Source of the DNA: Granulosicoccus sp964594905
Lineage (GTDB): Bacteria; Pseudomonadota; Gammaproteobacteria; Granulosicoccales; Granulosicoccaceae
Direction of reading: 5' to 3'
Length of the DNA stretch: 6,393 nucleotides
Assembly (NCBI GenBank): GCA_964594905.1
Contig: CAZQOI010000125.1
Location: 1 to 6,393 of the forward strand
Shown here: one piece after another, positions 4,872 through 6,393 of the stretch
Numbering within the stretch: the first letter of the stretch is position 1
Layout of the letters: every line of letters starts with the position of its first letter
The notes under the pieces: generated by a model
The model's database searches: none
Seen by the model: only the letters and a program-made list of their open reading frames with translations
Told to the model about the DNA's origin: nothing
Translations under genes and position numbers: made by a program

Positions 4872-5315
4872 CTAGGTAGCTTGAATAGTCCACTCGTAAT
4901 TGTTTGTATCGACTGTTGAGCAAAGGCCACTTGTATCATTGAAACTACCAACTGTCCCGGTGACTTCAACTCGAACGCTGAAGCTGAAGTCACCGAGCTC
5001 TATCGGTGTGCCGAATATACGGAAATCGCGCCCCGCACTCTCGGTTTGTATCCCTTCGGGAAAACTGCCAATAGTTGAAAACCGATAGTTGAAGTTATCG
5101 TCGCGTGGTTCGTTATTGATACTGACTTGAATCAGTTCACTGTAGGTTTCGTTAAGAATTGGATTGAGCAATATGTTCGGGCTTAGGCGTGGGCGATCAT
5201 TGTCAATACAGTCGATAGCCGCGTCCAGGAAGTAATCACAGCTGCTGAGGAGCAGGCTGCAGAGTGCCGTCAGGATCGGCAGAGCATTTCGTCGCTTCAA
5301 TTGGGCCAGTGTCAT
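4872..5315 (-). CDS. Small lipoprotein with a putative Ig-like (He_PIG-type) domain
   Basis: The 147-residue product begins with a basic lead (KRRN), a hydrophobic core and the lipobox LSSC (23-26), so Cys26 should be lipidated after export. Asp27 follows the lipid cysteine; in enteric bacteria Asp at +2 keeps lipoproteins in the inner membrane, which may or may not apply here. Residues about 59-120 resemble a putative Ig repeat: YRFSTIGSFPEGIQ, then RIFGTP, then GDFSFSVRVEVTG, matching the 'LPxGL...GTP...G.ysftV.v' pattern of He_PIG domains. Cys36 and Cys132 could form a disulfide. The function is unknown; such domains usually serve adhesion or protein contacts, but they are normally repeated in large proteins. 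The ATG at 5315 lacks a close Shine-Dalgarno. The gene is convergent with yghU (9 bases apart), without a visible terminator. Confidence 0.8.
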   Translation of the reverse strand: MTLAQLKRRNALPILTALCSLLLSSCDYFLDAAIDCIDNDRPRLSPNILLNPILNETYSELIQVSINNEPRDDNFNYRFSTIGSFPEGIQTESAGRDFRIFGTPIELGDFSFSVRVEVTGTVGSFNDTSGLCSTVDTNNYEWTIQAT

Positions 5316-5344
5316 CAGTCGATCGTTTTTTCCGGAAAAGCGAA

Positions 5345-5373
5345 ATTATCAATCTACGAGCACTTTACAACAA
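5345..5373 (-). promoter_or_regulatory. Candidate sigma-70 promoter for the lipoprotein gene
   Basis: On the minus strand TTGTTG is followed after 17 bases by GATAAT (5 of 6 to the -10 consensus). Transcription would start about 20-25 bases before the ATG at 5315. The -35 is poor, and AT-rich DNA gives such matches easily. A second pair (TTTACA, 16 bases, TAAAAA) lies further upstream. Confidence 0.35.
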
Positions 5374-5530
5374 ATATTAATAAAATTAGTAAGTTACAGA
5401 TTTTTATCTGCTGGCAGTCTTGTGTAAACCATTGTGGATCTTTACAAAATTAAGCAATCGTTCAAGGATCAGTTTTTTGCGCCGTTAGTCTAGGACAGGT
5501 ATGAGCGTTATGTCGGTACGCTCGTTTGCC

Positions 5531-5536
5531 TATAGT
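5531..5536 (+). promoter_or_regulatory. Possible -10 element for the 5560 gene
   Basis: TATAGT matches five of six bases of the -10 consensus, 23 bases before the start codon. No good -35 lies 16-18 bases upstream, so an activator or a different promoter would be needed. Confidence 0.25.
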
Positions 5537-5559
5537 TTGGCTTTCTTGGGTGTATAAGG

Positions 5560-6009
5560 ATGTTAGAAAACAAGAATCGTAGATTGATCAGTGGCCAACG
5601 AGCAGTCTGTAATTGCGCGCTTGAGCTTCCAAAAACTGACCCTTTTTCATCATACAAAGCGGCACGCAATGGTGTGTTGGTCATGAATGTACGTGGCGGT
5701 TGCTTGTATTTAGCTGATCAGTTTACCGAAAGTAGTATTGTAAAAGTTTTTCCTCCAGACCAGTCTTCGGTAATCAAGAACATCAAACTTTATCCGAGTG
5801 AAGGCTCGTTGATTGATCTTGGAAATGTGTCCGTACGTTATCTGAAACTGATTAAACGCTCCAAGTTGGTTGGTGTTGTTCTTAAGTTTGTCAATTTGTC
5901 AGAAGAACAGATGGATACCTTGAATGACTTGGGTGATTACTTTCCTATAGCTGGATCAGACGAGGAAGCCTCAGTTCCTGTCAATCACGTTTATCGCCGT
6001 GCAAGTTAG
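5560..6009 (+). CDS. Unrecognised 149-residue protein, faintly PilZ-like
   Basis: I do not recognise this protein with confidence. It is soluble, without signal peptide or membrane segment, and rich in beta-forming stretches. Three features recall PilZ c-di-GMP receptors: an N-terminal arginine-rich RRLISGQR (7-14), a central NVRGGCLYL (43-51) where PilZ has D/N-x-S-x-x-G, and a C-terminal LVGVVLKFVNLSEEQMDTL (103-121) like the usual 'G..F..l...q...L' end. The canonical RxxxR and the serine are missing, so c-di-GMP binding is doubtful if the fold is right. The ATG at 5560 directly abuts AAGG, which is too close to act as its Shine-Dalgarno; GGG nine bases upstream may serve. An in-frame TAG at 5533-5535 and no start between exclude a longer form. 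It is a single gene, convergent with the TetR-type gene 18 bases away. Confidence 0.7.
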   Translation: MLENKNRRLISGQRAVCNCALELPKTDPFSSYKAARNGVLVMNVRGGCLYLADQFTESSIVKVFPPDQSSVIKNIKLYPSEGSLIDLGNVSVRYLKLIKRSKLVGVVLKFVNLSEEQMDTLNDLGDYFPIAGSDEEASVPVNHVYRRAS

Positions 6010-6027
6010 TAGGTTGTAGCCAAACTG

Positions 6028-6393
6028 TTAAGCCTTATTAAAAGCCGGAAACATCGTTTGAAGCATATGTTCCGTCATCACAAGTTTCTGATTTGTGGTT
6101 TCGTTTTTTGCAATAGGACCATCGATAAACAGATTGGCCAGTCCATGAACTGAAGACCATGCAAGTAACTCCTCAGAACTCAGGCTTTCAGGATCGGTAT
6201 CGGTGATCGAATCTGCAAACCCGCTTTTCAACTGTGCACTTAAGCGATTGGCGGCGTTTGTATAATTTTCGTCAGCTGTGTAAATGGTTTCCTCACGCCA
6301 CATGGCACGAAAGAAAGCTGGTTTCTCAAGGGCAAACTGCACGTAGGCAAGACCCACTGCCATAAACGCATTGCCTCCGCTAGCAACGGCTGT
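6028..6393 (-). CDS. TetR/AcrR-family regulator, C-terminal ligand domain (cut by window edge)
   Basis: The frame stays open to the right edge, giving 121 visible residues; the ATG at 6363 is internal, not the start. The stretch GLAYVQFALEKPAFFRAMWREE and the later LLAWSSVHGLANLFIDGPI match the C-terminal WHG-type domain of TetR/AcrR regulators (compare the family pattern of 'aYvrFAlenPalfrlM' followed by 'aw..vHGla.L'). The DNA-binding helix-turn-helix would lie beyond the window. TetR proteins are usually dimeric repressors released by a small ligand; neither ligand nor target can be inferred here. The gene ends FPAFNKA and converges on the 5560 gene. No T-rich terminator is visible in the 18-base gap. 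Confidence 0.8.
   Translation of the reverse strand, partial: TAVASGGNAFMAVGLAYVQFALEKPAFFRAMWREETIYTADENYTNAANRLSAQLKSGFADSITDTDPESLSSEELLAWSSVHGLANLFIDGPIAKNETTNQKLVMTEHMLQTMFPAFNKA

Larger units (their letters stand above)
5316..5559. other. AT-rich divergent promoter region
   Basis: The 244 bases between the lipoprotein gene (minus) and the 5560 gene (plus) are much richer in A and T than the coding regions, as expected for two divergent promoters. A 5-bp inverted repeat CAGAT-tttt-ATCTG lies at 5397-5410. No reading frame of interest is present. Confidence 0.6.

Overview
The window looks like ordinary chromosome from a Gammaproteobacterium of mid GC content, plausibly marine or halophilic. 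This rests on a TRAP solute transporter with a Tat-exported binding protein, a DUF1127 protein, a GcvA-type LysR regulator, PhnN and a YghU-type glutathione transferase. No genus can be named from the sequence alone. I see no tRNA, rRNA, CRISPR array, insertion sequence or phage gene.

Layout. Positions 1-1334 (minus strand) hold the start of a TRAP small permease gene (dctQ, cut by the window edge) behind its substrate-binding protein gene (dctP). Two perfect hairpins lie between them, one a textbook intrinsic terminator, as expected if the binding protein is made in excess over the permease. Positions 1335-1817 hold no convincing gene but several palindromes and direct repeats. Positions 1818-2168 (minus) encode a small protein with two tandem DUF1127 motifs, with a good promoter and Shine-Dalgarno. 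Divergent from it, 2346-3886 (plus) is a two-gene unit: a LysR-type regulator overlapping by one base a PhnN-like ribose 1,5-bisphosphate kinase. A short hairpin plus seven T residues follows it. That terminator lies inside a 35-base stretch that repeats, with 30 of 35 identities and in the same reading frame, an internal piece of the next gene.

The next gene, 4020-4862 (plus), is yghU, a Nu-class glutathione transferase / disulfide-bond reductase. Convergent with it, 4872-5315 (minus), is a small lipoprotein with one putative Ig-like (He_PIG-type) repeat. Positions 5560-6009 (plus) encode an unrecognised 149-residue protein with a faint PilZ resemblance. Convergent with that, 6028 to the right edge (minus), is the C-terminal part of a TetR/AcrR-family regulator.

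The genes do not form one pathway. They look like independent small transcription units: solute uptake (dctPQ), a regulator plus a PRPP-forming kinase, thiol redox (yghU), an envelope lipoprotein and two regulators or signalling proteins. I found no clear new multi-gene system. The most unusual observation is the yghU-like fragment between phnN and yghU that also forms the apparent terminator.
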